64,000 nt of DNA from Methylobacterium sp. E-045 (GTDB lineage Bacteria > Pseudomonadota > Alphaproteobacteria > Rhizobiales > Beijerinckiaceae): NCBI RefSeq assembly GCF_022829685.1, contig NZ_JAKSYE010000083.1, positions 43,879-107,878 on the forward strand. Direction: 5' to 3'. Each line of letters opens with the position of its first letter. Position 1 is the stretch's first letter. Shown piece after piece: positions 51,112-60,038 of this stretch. Below the pieces are notes generated by a model, which did not search any database, was not told where the DNA came from, and saw nothing but the letters and a program-made list of their open reading frames with translations. Made by a program: the position numbers and the translations under genes.

Positions 51112-51804
51112 GTGACTGCAGGACGGCTGGCGACAATCCCCTTCTTCAAGGAGCCGGGAATCGAGCTGTCGGCCTATGAGACCCGCTGCCATTGGCGCCG
51201 GTTCGACGAAAACGAAGTCCTGGTCGATTACGACGACATCTCCACCGACGTATATTTCCTCGCCTCGGGCGAGGTCCGCATCCTCAACCGCTCGCAATCG
51301 GGCAAGGAAGTCATCCTCGGCGAGATGCGGGGCGGCGCGTTCTTCGGCGAGCTCGCGGCCCTCGACGGGATCGGCCGCTCGGCCAACGTCACCGCCCTGA
51401 CCCGCGGCGAGGTCTGTGTCGTCCCGGCCCCGACCTTCCGGCAGATGATCTTCGCCTCCGAGGCCATCGCCGACCGTCTGTTCCGGCTGCTGGCCAAGCG
51501 TGTGCGCGAACTCAACACGCGGCTCATGGAACACGCGCTCCTCGACCTGCGCCACCGCCTCTATGCCGAGTTGCTGCGCCTGTCGGTCCCGCGTGCCGGC
51601 GGCGACGGCGAACGGGTGGTGACGCCGCCGCCCTATCATCACGTGCTGGCCGCCCGCATCGGCTGCCGGCGCGAGCAGGTGACCCGCGAGTTCACCGTGA
51701 TGGCGGCCGACGGCCTGATCGACCGGACCCGGGGCGCCCTCGTCATCCGCCGGCCGGACCTGCTGGAGGCGCGGGTGGCCGAAGCCTTGCGCGAGGACAA
51801 TTGA
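51112..51804 (+). CDS. Crp/Fnr-family regulator coupled to a polyamine-type ABC importer
   Basis: This 230-aa regulator has a cyclic-nucleotide-binding-type domain (about 10-130; VYFLASGEVRILNRSQSGKEV, AFFGELAALDGIGRSANVTA) and a Crp helix-turn-helix (about 165-215; HVLAARIGCRREQVTREFTVMAADG). The domain retains the F-G-E-L-A and R-S-A-N pattern of the phosphate-binding cassette, so binding of cAMP or another cyclic nucleotide is possible. The GTG start is supported by AGGAGA 8 nt upstream. Its stop overlaps a TTG start of the PotA-like gene, an uncommon coupling of a regulator to a transporter. Confidence 0.87.
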   Translation: MTAGRLATIPFFKEPGIELSAYETRCHWRRFDENEVLVDYDDISTDVYFLASGEVRILNRSQSGKEVILGEMRGGAFFGELAALDGIGRSANVTALTRGEVCVVPAPTFRQMIFASEAIADRLFRLLAKRVRELNTRLMEHALLDLRHRLYAELLRLSVPRAGGDGERVVTPPPYHHVLAARIGCRREQVTREFTVMAADGLIDRTRGALVIRRPDLLEARVAEALREDN

Positions 51805-52886
51805 CGGCGCCGAACGCCGTGGTCCCGTTCCTCTCCCTCCACCGGCTGACGAAGACGTTCGGCACCCATGACGCGGTGGCGGATGTCTCGCTCGACATGC
51901 CGTCGGGCGAAATTCTCTGCCTGCTCGGTCCCTCCGGCTGCGGCAAGAGCACCCTGCTTCGCCTGATCGCCGGGTTCGAGGCGCCGACGGACGGATCGAT
52001 CCGCCTCGACGGGACGGATCTCACCGGCCTCGCCCCGCACAGGCGGCCGGTGAACATGATGTTCCAGTCCTACGCGCTGTTTCCCCATCTCAGCGTCGCG
52101 GGCAACATCGCCTACGGGCTGAAGGGCCTCGGCCGTGCGGCCGCCTCCGCCCGCGTGGAGGACTTGCTGCGCCTGGTGCGGCTGGAGGAGTTCGGGAACC
52201 GGGCGCCTGAGACCCTGTCCGGCGGCCAGCGCCAGCGCGTCGCCCTGGCCCGCGCCCTGGCGCGCGAACCGAAGGTGCTCCTCCTCGACGAGCCCCTCGG
52301 CGCCCTCGACCGGGGCCTGCGCGAGCAGACCCAGGGCGAATTGCGCACGATCCAGCGCCGCCTCGGCACCGCCTTCGTCATCGTCACTCACGATCCCTCG
52401 GAGGCCATGGCGCTGGCAGACCGGATCGGCGTGATGGACAGGGGCCGCCTCGTCCAGATCGGCCGGCCCGAGACGCTCTACGAACGGCCCGCCAACCGCT
52501 TCGTCGCCGGCCTGCTGGGCGACGTGAACCTCATTCCGGGGACGGTCCGGGACGCCAATGGAGCGCTGGTGCGGGTCGAGACCGCCCTCGGGCCGGTCCT
52601 CGCCCTCGGGGAGGGCGCCCCGGCCGCCGGCGCACCCGCCGTGATCGCCCTGCGCCCGGAGCGCGTCGGGGCTTCAGCCGTCGATCCGAAGGCCGCCGGA
52701 GATCGCAACGCCCTCCACGGGCACGTCGAGACCTCCACCTATCTCGGCGACCGCATCCGCCTCCAGATCCGCATGGCTGACGGCAGCACGATCCGCGCGA
52801 GCCTGCCCGCCGGAGCCGGGATCGCCAGTGGCGTCCCGGTGCGCCTGTCCTTCGCCCCCGAGGCCGCGACGGTCATGGCGGCGTGA
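51801..52886 (+). CDS. potA: PotA-type ABC transporter ATP-binding protein
   Basis: This 361-aa ATPase of the spermidine/putrescine class has Walker A GPSGCGKST (about 40-48), Q-loop MMFQSYALFPH, signature LSGGQRQR, Walker B VLLLDEPLGALD and H-loop VTHDPSEA. A C-terminal TOBE-type beta domain follows from about 240 to the end. The start is probably the TTG at 51801 overlapping the regulator's stop (TTGA); the GTG at 51819 is an alternative. It overlaps the PotB-like gene by four bases. Confidence 0.88.
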   Translation: MTAPNAVVPFLSLHRLTKTFGTHDAVADVSLDMPSGEILCLLGPSGCGKSTLLRLIAGFEAPTDGSIRLDGTDLTGLAPHRRPVNMMFQSYALFPHLSVAGNIAYGLKGLGRAAASARVEDLLRLVRLEEFGNRAPETLSGGQRQRVALARALAREPKVLLLDEPLGALDRGLREQTQGELRTIQRRLGTAFVIVTHDPSEAMALADRIGVMDRGRLVQIGRPETLYERPANRFVAGLLGDVNLIPGTVRDANGALVRVETALGPVLALGEGAPAAGAPAVIALRPERVGASAVDPKAAGDRNALHGHVETSTYLGDRIRLQIRMADGSTIRASLPAGAGIASGVPVRLSFAPEAATVMAA

Positions 52887-53773
52887 TGAAGCGGCTCCTC
52901 CCGGTTGCGCCGTATCTGTGGCTCGCCGCCTTCGTGCTGCTGCCCTGCCTCATCACCCTCAAGATCAGCCTGTCCTCGCCGGCGACGGCGCAGCCGCCCT
53001 ACCTGCCGGTGCTCGACTGGAGCGCCGGGATCGACGGATGGGGCGCCTTCCTCGAAGCCCTGGACTTCGCCAATTTCGAGACCCTGGCCGGCGACAGCCT
53101 GTATCGCGACGCGGCCCTGTCCTCCCTGCTCTATGCCGCCACGGCGACGGCGATCCTGGTGATCCTCGGCACGCCCGTCGCCCATGCGCTGGCCCGCTCG
53201 CCGGCCCGGCTCCAGCCGCTCCTCGTGGCCCTGGTGATCGTGCCGTTCTGGACGAGTTTCCTCATCCGCATCTATGCCTGGATCGCGATCCTGAAGCCCG
53301 AGGGCCTGCTCAATGCCGGCCTCCTCTGGACCGGCCTCGTCGCCCGCCCCCTCGACATCCTGAACACGCCGGCCGCAGTGATGATCGGCCTGACCTACGC
53401 CTACCTGCCCTTCATGGTGCTGCCGCTCTATGCCGTGCTCTCCCGCCTCGACCCGGCCCTGACGGAGGCCGCCGCCGATCTCGGCGCCTCGCCGGCGCGG
53501 GCGTTCTGGACCGTGACGCTGCCGCTGGCGCGGCCCGGCATCGCCGCGGGCGCGCTCCTGTGCTTCATCCCGATGGTGGGCGAGTTCATCATCCCCGATC
53601 TCCTCGGCGGCTCCGGTACGCTCATGCTCGGCCGCGTTCTGTGGAGCGAGTTCTTCTCCAACCGCGACTGGCCGCTCGCCTCGGCGGTGGCGGTGCTGCT
53701 CCTCGTCCTCATCGTCGGACCGATCGTGCTGTTCCGGGATGCCGAGCGCGAGCGCGGCGGGGTCGGCCGATGA
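52883..53773 (+). CDS. potB: PotB-type ABC transporter permease
   Basis: This 296-aa permease has an N-terminal helix, a periplasmic loop with SLYRDAALSSLLYAATATA, and further helices. The coupling motif is EAAADLGASPARAFWTVTLPLARPG (about 193-217, the EAA region of polyamine/iron-type permeases). FIIPDLLGGSGTLMLG, just after it, is characteristic of PotB. It overlaps both neighbours by four bases. Confidence 0.9.
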   Translation: MMKRLLPVAPYLWLAAFVLLPCLITLKISLSSPATAQPPYLPVLDWSAGIDGWGAFLEALDFANFETLAGDSLYRDAALSSLLYAATATAILVILGTPVAHALARSPARLQPLLVALVIVPFWTSFLIRIYAWIAILKPEGLLNAGLLWTGLVARPLDILNTPAAVMIGLTYAYLPFMVLPLYAVLSRLDPALTEAAADLGASPARAFWTVTLPLARPGIAAGALLCFIPMVGEFIIPDLLGGSGTLMLGRVLWSEFFSNRDWPLASAVAVLLLVLIVGPIVLFRDAERERGGVGR

Positions 53774-54555
53774 GTCCGCTCAACCGCCTCAGCCTCGGGC
53801 TCGGACTCGCCTTCCTCTACGCGCCGATCGCCGTCCTCGTCGTCTTCTCGTTCAACGCCTCGTCCCTCGTCACGGTCTGGGGCGGGTTCTCCACACGCTG
53901 GTACGGGGTACTCCTCGACGACGGCCCGCTCATCGCCGCCGCCCTGGTCTCCCTGAAAGTGGCGTCGCTCGCCGCCCTGGTGGCGACGATCCTCGGCACG
54001 CTGGCGGCCCTGGCCCTGGACCGCAGCGGCCGCTTCGGCGGACGGGGCACCTTCACCGGCCTCGTCTACGCGCCGATGGTGATGCCGGAGGTGATCACCG
54101 GCCTGTCGCTGCTGCTGCTCTTCGTCGGGCTCGGCCTCGACCGCGGTCTCGTGACCCTGGTCATCGCCCATGCCACCCTCGGCCTCGGTTTCGTCGCCGT
54201 GGTGGTGGGCGCCCGGTTGAAGGGGCTCGACCGTTCCCTGGAGGAGGCGGCGGCGGATCTCGGAGCGGGACCCGTCCGGGTCTTCGTCACGGTCACCCTG
54301 CCGCTGATCGCGCCGTCCCTGGCGGCGGCGTTCCTCCTCGCCTTCACCCTCTCCCTCGACGACCTCGTCATCGCGAGCTTCGTCTCGGGACCGGGGGCGA
54401 CGACCCTGCCGATGCGGCTCTACAGCCAGGTCCGTCTCGGGGTGAACCCGGAGATCAACGCCGCTTCGACGCTTCTCGTCGGCGGGGTCACCCTCGTCGT
54501 GCTGGCGGCGTCGTTCCTCACCGGCCGGTCCTCCGCCGGAGCTCAGGGCACGTAG
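53770..54555 (+). CDS. potC: PotC-type ABC transporter permease
   Basis: This 261-aa permease begins with NRLSLGLGLAFLYAPIAVLVVFSFN, which matches PotC, and continues with VMPEVITGLSLLLLFV and the coupling motif EEAAADLGAGPVRVFVTVTLPL. FTLSLDDLVIASFVSGPG is also diagnostic. No substrate-binding protein gene (PotD) follows; instead the next gene is convergent, its stop lying inside this gene's last 13 nt. Confidence 0.9.
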   Translation: MSPLNRLSLGLGLAFLYAPIAVLVVFSFNASSLVTVWGGFSTRWYGVLLDDGPLIAAALVSLKVASLAALVATILGTLAALALDRSGRFGGRGTFTGLVYAPMVMPEVITGLSLLLLFVGLGLDRGLVTLVIAHATLGLGFVAVVVGARLKGLDRSLEEAAADLGAGPVRVFVTVTLPLIAPSLAAAFLLAFTLSLDDLVIASFVSGPGATTLPMRLYSQVRLGVNPEINAASTLLVGGVTLVVLAASFLTGRSSAGAQGT

Positions 54556-56474
54556 GCCCGCACCCGCATGGGCAGGTCGAGCGCCCCCGTCCGCGGCGCC
54601 TGCATGGCACCGGGAGCGAGGATCGAGCCGCCCCGGGAGTCGAGATCGGAACCGCCCTCGCGCGGGATGACGCGAACGGCGACGGCGTCCCAGGGACCAT
54701 CGATGTCGAACAGCGGCCCCTTCGACAGGGCCGGAGACAGGCTCTGGGGCGGGACCGGACGCAGGACGGTGTCGCTGGAAGCGCGCGGGATCAGCTCCGC
54801 CCTGGCGGCGAGGGTCCGCTCCGGCAGCGACAGGGTTCCGCGCAGGGACGCGGACAACGACGTCGTCTTCAGAATGCCATCGGTGATGTCGCCGATCCCG
54901 TCGGCGAAGCGAAGGATCACCCCCGCGCGCTCGAAGGGCGTGCGGCCATTCCGGCGGACCAGGGCGCCATCGACGGCGACGCCGTTGCGGTGGACCACGT
55001 CGGCGAGGTCGAGCCCGGCGAGGGTGCCGTTCTCCATGGCGAAGGACGAGCGGCCGCTGAGGTGGGCGATCAGCCCGGCGGCGGTACGGCCCGAACCCTC
55101 GAGGGTGAACTGTCCCTGGGCGTTGCCCAGGATCCACGCCTCCTGCCCGACATCGCCCAGAAAGGCCCCGAAATCGAGCTGGTCGAAAGCGCCCTGCGCA
55201 CGCAGTTCCGTCTCGCCGCGATCGGTGGCCGAGGTGGTGAGGCCGAACCGTCCCTTGACGAGGCCGCCCCTCACCATCGCGCGGACGAGAGAGCCTTCCA
55301 CGTTGCCTTCGCGCACCAGGACGCTGGATGCGAGATCCTCCATGACCACCGGGCCGAGGCGGGCACTGCCCGCCGAGAGACGCAGGTCGAGGTCGCCTCC
55401 GGTGAAGGGCCGCAGGGCCAGGCTCTGCCGGCTCCAGCCGTTGGCGTTCAACGTGTCGTCCGAGCCGAAGACCCGGACCAGGGTGACCAGGACGGGGGCG
55501 AGGTTCAGGCTCTCCGCCGCCAGGGTCGCCTGCAGGGCCGGGCGACCCTGGCCGAAGCTGATCGAGCCGGCCCCTTCGAGGCTGTTGTCTCCGAGCCGCA
55601 GACGCATGGACGGCAGGAGCAGGGTGCGGCCCGAACTCTCGAACGTGCCGTCGATGGCCAGGGTCTCGAGGAAGGGCGACAGGGCGATGTCCGTCCCCGC
55701 CCAGGCCAAGGTCTCACGCAGGGAACGGGTCTGCAGGCTGCCCTGGCCGCGAAGCGACACCCCGTCGGCGAGGCTGCCGCGTCCCTCCGCCGTCATCTGG
55801 CCCGCGGGCCAGGTCGCGCTGGCCGAGAACGGGGATTCGCGGCCCGAGAACAGCTCGTCCAGACGAACCCCGGACAGCGAGAACCGGGTGGGCGTCTCGT
55901 TCCAGATGAAGCTTCCCGCGACGTTGGTCTGCGAACTCCAGAACGGCCAGGCGAGGACCAGATCGACGTCGCTGGCGGTCTGGGCACTGCCGTCGCGGGG
56001 ATCGCGGCCCACCAGCGTCGCATCCGTGAGGCTGATGCGACGGGGACGGACAGCGCCGCCCTCGGTCAGGCGCGTCTTCAGGCGACGGAACGGCTCGACC
56101 CAGCGCCGATCCCCGTCATCGACGGGGAGGGTGATCGTGGTGCGTTCGAGGGAGAGGGTGTCGATCTCGATGCGGCCGGCGAGGAGCGCACGGATCCCGA
56201 GCTTGAGGGTGAGCGATCCGCCCTCGGCGAGTAGCGGCCCGTCCACCGTCCCGGCACTGAGCCGGACGCCCTCGAAATCCAGCCGGGGAACGGGAAGCAG
56301 GGCGATCCCCGCCGGCCCCTCGGCCGTCATCGCGATTCCGTAACCGGTCGCCAGCGACTTGCCGACGCCCCGCGTCAGGCGCGCGGAGGCCACGGACCAG
56401 GGCAGGCAGGCCGCGATCAGGGCGAGGACGAGGCTGCCGAAACAGAGGGCCGGCAGGAGGCGGCGGAGCGGCAT
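54543..56474 (-). CDS. AsmA-family protein
   Basis: This 643-aa protein has one N-terminal membrane helix (about 7-28). The large periplasmic part is rich in beta structure and repeated L-x-L-x-x-G patterns, as in AsmA-like lipid-transfer or outer-membrane assembly proteins. The C-terminal region has GSGRTAAGLIAHLSGRSSF and LDLADVVHRNG, matching the conserved AsmA C-terminal segment. The ATG at 56474 is preceded by GGGAGA. The 3' end overlaps the potC-like 3' end by 13 nt. A function in outer-membrane lipid homeostasis is inferred from the family. Confidence 0.85.
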   Translation of the reverse strand: MPLRRLLPALCFGSLVLALIAACLPWSVASARLTRGVGKSLATGYGIAMTAEGPAGIALLPVPRLDFEGVRLSAGTVDGPLLAEGGSLTLKLGIRALLAGRIEIDTLSLERTTITLPVDDGDRRWVEPFRRLKTRLTEGGAVRPRRISLTDATLVGRDPRDGSAQTASDVDLVLAWPFWSSQTNVAGSFIWNETPTRFSLSGVRLDELFSGRESPFSASATWPAGQMTAEGRGSLADGVSLRGQGSLQTRSLRETLAWAGTDIALSPFLETLAIDGTFESSGRTLLLPSMRLRLGDNSLEGAGSISFGQGRPALQATLAAESLNLAPVLVTLVRVFGSDDTLNANGWSRQSLALRPFTGGDLDLRLSAGSARLGPVVMEDLASSVLVREGNVEGSLVRAMVRGGLVKGRFGLTTSATDRGETELRAQGAFDQLDFGAFLGDVGQEAWILGNAQGQFTLEGSGRTAAGLIAHLSGRSSFAMENGTLAGLDLADVVHRNGVAVDGALVRRNGRTPFERAGVILRFADGIGDITDGILKTTSLSASLRGTLSLPERTLAARAELIPRASSDTVLRPVPPQSLSPALSKGPLFDIDGPWDAVAVRVIPREGGSDLDSRGGSILAPGAMQAPRTGALDLPMRVRAYVP

Positions 56475-56903
56475 ATCTCTCCCTATCGGAGCAAAACCGC
56501 GACGCGCGGTCCCGCGCACGGCCTCGCCTCGCCGCTGCGGTCGATCTTCCAAAAACCTGCCCCCCGTCTCCTTCCATAGCGAGCCGGACGGGGTTTGTCT
56601 GCCATGCATCATTTCTCCGCGGTGGAGCATTCGGAAGCAGCCTCCCCTCCTTGCGATCATCCTCCCCCGACGGCGCATCCTGCTACAGGTCTCGCCACCC
56701 TTATCCTTTCCACCCCGATGTTCTCCCGCAGGATCTTGCCGAAACGCCCGATCCTGGCGCAGAGACAGGACAGACGGACTTGGCCAGCCCCCTTGGTAGA
56801 CCTGAGCCCCGCGCGAGCCGGGCCGGGACGGCGGGATTGGCTCGCGTTTCGCAGGGCGGCCCGAAACGGCGCCAGGGACCGGATTCCGGGAGGAAGGCTT
56901 GAG
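56475..56903. promoter_or_regulatory. Divergent intergenic region, AsmA-like / CoA-transferase operon
   Basis: This 429-nt region lies between divergent genes. Short open frames cross it on both strands but none has a ribosome-binding site and a recognisable product. Pyrimidine-rich tracts occur around 56640-56670. I could not identify a specific promoter or RNA structure. Confidence 0.35.
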
Positions 56904-57632
56904 ATGAAGAAGGTATATTCCGACGCCACGCAGGCGGTCGCCGGCTTGCTCGAGGACGGCATGACGATCATGGCCGGCGGCTTCGGCCTTTGCGGCATCC
57001 CTGACGAGCTGATCGACGCGATCCAGGCGTCAGGGGTCAAGGATCTCACCGTCATCTCCAACAATGCCGGCATCGACAATGTCGGCCTCGGCAAGCTGCT
57101 GCAGACCCGCCAGATCGCGAAGATGATCTCCTCCTATGTGGGTGAGAACAAGGAATTCGCCCGCCAGTATCTCGGCGGCGAACTCGCCATCGAGTTCAAC
57201 CCGCAAGGGACGCTGGCCGAGCGCATCCGCGCCGGCGGGGCGGGCATTCCCGCCTTCTTCACCAAGACCGGCGTCGGCACGCTCATCGCCGAGGGCAAGG
57301 AGGTGCGCGAGTTCGACGGCGAGGATTACGTGATGGAGCGCGGGCTGTTCGCGGATCTCGCCATCGTCCACGCCTGGAAGGGCGATACCGAGGGCAACCT
57401 CGTCTATCGAAAGACCGCCCGCAACTTCAATCCGATGATGGCCACCGCCGCCAAGGTGACGGTCGCCCAGGTGGAGCATCTGGTCCAGCCCGGCGAGATC
57501 GACGGGGACGCGATCCATACGCCGGGCATCTTCGTCAAGCGCATCATCCACGTGGCCATCCGCGAGAAGAGGATCGAGCAGCGCACCACGCGCAAGCGTG
57601 GCGAGACCGCCGCCTCCTCCGCCGCCGTCTGA
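56904..57632 (+). CDS. 3-oxoacid CoA-transferase subunit A
   Basis: This 242-aa alpha subunit of a family I CoA-transferase has GGFGLCGIPDELIDAI (about residues 25-40), the SNNAGIDNVGLG motif, and EFNPQGTLAERIRAGGAGIPAFFT. With subunit B it moves CoA between succinyl-CoA and acetoacetate (Sco type), which would support ketone-body or polyhydroxybutyrate turnover. AGGAAGG lies 6 nt before the ATG. The product ends in a Lys/Arg/Ala-rich tail that is slightly longer than usual. Confidence 0.92.
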   Translation: MKKVYSDATQAVAGLLEDGMTIMAGGFGLCGIPDELIDAIQASGVKDLTVISNNAGIDNVGLGKLLQTRQIAKMISSYVGENKEFARQYLGGELAIEFNPQGTLAERIRAGGAGIPAFFTKTGVGTLIAEGKEVREFDGEDYVMERGLFADLAIVHAWKGDTEGNLVYRKTARNFNPMMATAAKVTVAQVEHLVQPGEIDGDAIHTPGIFVKRIIHVAIREKRIEQRTTRKRGETAASSAAV

Positions 57633-57652
57633 CATCCTAGGGAGACACCACC

Positions 57653-58312
57653 ATGGCCTGGACCCGCGAACAGATGGCGGCGCGCGCCGCCAAGGAGCTG
57701 CGCGACGGCTACTACGTGAACCTCGGCATCGGCATTCCGACCCTGGTCTCGAACTACATCCCCGACGGCATGTCGGTTCAGCTGCAATCCGAGAACGGCA
57801 TGCTCGGCATGGGCCCCTTCCCCTACGAGGGCGAGGAAGACCCCGACCTCATCAATGCCGGCAAGCAGACGATCACCGAATTGCCGACCACGAGCTATTT
57901 CTCGTCCTCCGATTCCTTCGGCATGGTCCGGGGCGGGCACATCAACCTGTCGATCCTCGGCGCCATGCAGGTGGCGGAGAACGGCGACCTCGCCAACTGG
58001 ATGATCCCCGGCAAGATGGTGAAGGGCATGGGCGGCGCCATGGATCTCGTCGCCGGCGTGAAGAAGGTGGTGGTGGTGATGGAGCACACCGCCAAGGGCA
58101 AGGACGGGTCGGAGGCGCCCAAGCTCCTCACCGCCTGCGACCTGCCGCTGACCGGCACCGCCGTGGTCGACATGGTGATCACGGATCTCGGCGTCTTCAC
58201 CATCGACAAGAAGGGCGACGGCGGCATGGTCCTGGTCGAACTCGCCGACGGCGTCACCGAGGAGGAGATCCGCTCCAAGACCCAGGGCGCCTTCACCGTG
58301 GCGCTGAACTGA
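57653..58312 (+). CDS. 3-oxoacid CoA-transferase subunit B
   Basis: This 219-aa beta subunit carries the catalytic glutamate in the motif [12 protein letters not shown] (about residues 43-54), which forms the glutamyl-CoA intermediate. [13 protein letters not shown] precedes it and [14 protein letters not shown] follows. The gene starts 20 nt after subunit A. A hairpin terminator lies about 170 nt after its stop. Confidence 0.93.
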   Translation: MAWTREQMAARAAKELRDGYYVNLGIGIPTLVSNYIPDGMSVQLQSENGMLGMGPFPYEGEEDPDLINAGKQTITELPTTSYFSSSDSFGMVRGGHINLSILGAMQVAENGDLANWMIPGKMVKGMGGAMDLVAGVKKVVVVMEHTAKGKDGSEAPKLLTACDLPLTGTAVVDMVITDLGVFTIDKKGDGGMVLVELADGVTEEEIRSKTQGAFTVALN

Positions 58313-58441
58313 GTGCTTTCACAACTTCCGACCCGCCGCCGTGCCCCGAACGAGAGCCGGTGGTGGCCGGGACCTGTGTGATGCCGGGCCTCGATGAGCC
58401 CGACCCATGGATCGGGGTCGGCGGGACTTGGGATAAGGCAC
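58311..58441. repeat. Possible small inverted-repeat element
   Basis: GAGTGCTTT at 58311 and AAGGCACTC ending at 58441 are near-perfect inverted ends, and the adjacent GACCCGCCG and CGGGGTCGGCGGG segments extend the symmetry imperfectly. An inner CCGACCC/GGGTCGG hairpin is also present. The 131-nt element overlaps the last bases of the CoA-transferase B stop codon. It may be a MITE-like or REP-type repeat. Confidence 0.35.
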
Positions 58442-58481
58442 TCTGACAGGACTGCGGTCCGAACCCGACGATCCACCCTGG

Positions 58482-58515
58482 AAGGGCTCCCGCCGCATTC
58501 GCAGCGGGAACCCTT
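58482..58515 (+). terminator. Intrinsic terminator after the CoA-transferase operon
   Basis: AAGGG-c-TCCCGC pairs with GCGGGA-a-CCCTT around a 10-nt loop, an 11-bp stem with one mismatch, and a TTTT run overlaps its end (58514-58517). It could serve transcripts from both sides, being also downstream of the minus-strand pyruvyl-transferase gene. Confidence 0.65.
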
Positions 58516-58547
58516 TTCCTGGCGGGAGCGGTCTTTTCGCGTGAACT

Positions 58548-59549
58548 CTAAGCCCTCGCGGCCGGCGGCTCCCGAAACCGGACCGGGAACGGGAAGGCCG
58601 CCCGCAGGGGCTTCGTGTCGAGGGGGGAGGGCGGAAGCACGCAGGCGCGGCGGTCGAGCCAGGCGAGGTCGTCGAACGTGCGGGGAAGCTCGAGGGCTTC
58701 GTCGGAGAGCCCCACCGATTGCTTGTAGTCCCGCATCTTGAAGGAATCCTTCGCCTCCTTCTTGCCCTCCGCCAGCCGCGCCGATTGTGCGGGGACACCA
58801 TAGGCATGCGCCACGATGAGGCCGTGCAGCGAGGTGGTGACGATCTCCTCGCAGGAGAGGATCTCGCGGATCACCCGCTCGATATCCTCGAACGACACGG
58901 CCAAGAGCGAGATGACCTTCACGTGGTCGGCGCCCACCGCCTCGACGGCCTGGCGGATCCGCGCTTCCTGCAGGACGTGGGCGATGATGCCGACCGTGTG
59001 GGTCTTCTCCACAACGGGCGCATAGAGCTCGGGCAGCAGGATGGCCGCGTCGCCGTAGATTTCGGGACATTGCCCGCCCGCGGCCAGAACGGCCTCGCGC
59101 GACAGCGGTCCGCGAACCGCCGCATAGATCGCGGTCGGGCAGATGTCGTCGGTGCTGCGGGGCATGCCGGTTCCCCACAGATGCATGCCGGGGCGGGCGA
59201 ACTTGGCGATGCTGCCGATGCAGAGTCCGTCAGCCTGTTTCGAACTGTACCAGCGGGGCATGACGCCGAAGGCATGCCAGAGCACGTAGGGTGTCAGGAT
59301 ATCGCCGAAATTCCCCGGGAACGGACTGCGCATCCACCAGATCTTCGGACGAAACCGCTCGTCGAGTCCGGCCTCCGCCGCGATATCGTCGAAGGTGAGC
59401 AGAGAGCGATAGGCCGCTACGAGCGCTCCCCACTTCTCGACCGACTGGCCCAGCAGCTCGGCTTCCAATTGGAGGAAAGCGTCCCGCTCTCCATTCCTGA
59501 GGAAGGTCAGGAACGTCTTCTCGGCAACAGCTTCTTCATCATTCGCCAA
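58548..59549 (-). CDS. Polysaccharide pyruvyl transferase family protein
   Basis: This 333-aa protein of the PS_pyruv_trans family has WWMRSPFPGNFGDILTPYVL (about 71-90), the family's N-F-G-D-x-L-x-P nucleotide region, AAVRGPLSREAVLAAG and YGDAAILLPELY. EEIVTTSLHGLIVAHAYGVP (about 236-255) is the conserved second motif. Relatives add pyruvate ketals to cell-surface sugars. No other polysaccharide genes are adjacent. About 65 atypical residues precede the conserved domain. Confidence 0.85.
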   Translation of the reverse strand: MANDEEAVAEKTFLTFLRNGERDAFLQLEAELLGQSVEKWGALVAAYRSLLTFDDIAAEAGLDERFRPKIWWMRSPFPGNFGDILTPYVLWHAFGVMPRWYSSKQADGLCIGSIAKFARPGMHLWGTGMPRSTDDICPTAIYAAVRGPLSREAVLAAGGQCPEIYGDAAILLPELYAPVVEKTHTVGIIAHVLQEARIRQAVEAVGADHVKVISLLAVSFEDIERVIREILSCEEIVTTSLHGLIVAHAYGVPAQSARLAEGKKEAKDSFKMRDYKQSVGLSDEALELPRTFDDLAWLDRRACVLPPSPLDTKPLRAAFPFPVRFREPPAARA

Positions 59550-60038
59550 TGTTCGTCTCTCCCTGCTGAGCCGGCTCCAGATTCGAAGCCGTTCCCCGGA
59601 AAAATGGGACGCGATGGCAAAGACTTAATAAGCCTCGTCATCCAGCGATCGCCGGAGGCTTATCTCAGGGTGCAAAGCCTGTGTCGAGGCGAATGCGTAT
59701 ACTGATCCTTCCAGGGCGGGTCAGTCGGCCGATGGCGCGCAGCCCTATTGCCGACGCCGCCATCCCCTCGTCCGTACCAGCCTCCACGTGCCCGGACGAT
59801 GCGCGATGCAGCCTGACGCATCGAGGCTCGCATCGGAGCGGAGATATCGGTGCGCCGGCTCTCCCGGAGGCGAGCGGAGCCTCGGCGACAGCGCGGATGG
59901 AAAACGAAGCGGCGCCGACGGTGGAGCAACCCACCGCCGACGCCGCTTCGTTTGGCTTTGTCTCCGGCCCCGCGCGGTCCGGAGCGATCGTCCCGATCAC
60001 TCCGGCCTGAAGGCAGCCGGTCGGTTCAACCGGTGCGA
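59550..60038. other. Intergenic region between the pyruvyl-transferase and the RTX genes
   Basis: This 489-nt region upstream of the pyruvyl-transferase gene and downstream of the giant repeat gene contains a large hairpin near its right end and otherwise only short frames without ribosome-binding sites. A TATACTGATCC patch at 59698-59708 is the only visible AT-rich spot. Confidence 0.4.
59902..59953 (-). terminator. Very long hairpin terminator of the RTX-type gene
   Basis: A 23-bp stem with two mismatches runs from AAACGAAGCGGCG (59902-59914) to its complement ending at 59953, with a 6-nt loop at 59925-59930. On the minus strand it is followed by a short T-run (complement of 59901-59904). 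It lies 86 nt beyond the stop of the giant repeat gene. Confidence 0.7.

Noticed and set aside
54568..56343. A 591-codon + strand frame
   Set aside because: It is antisense to the AsmA-like gene. The product is Arg/Ser/Pro-rich without domain features, typical of a high-GC shadow frame.
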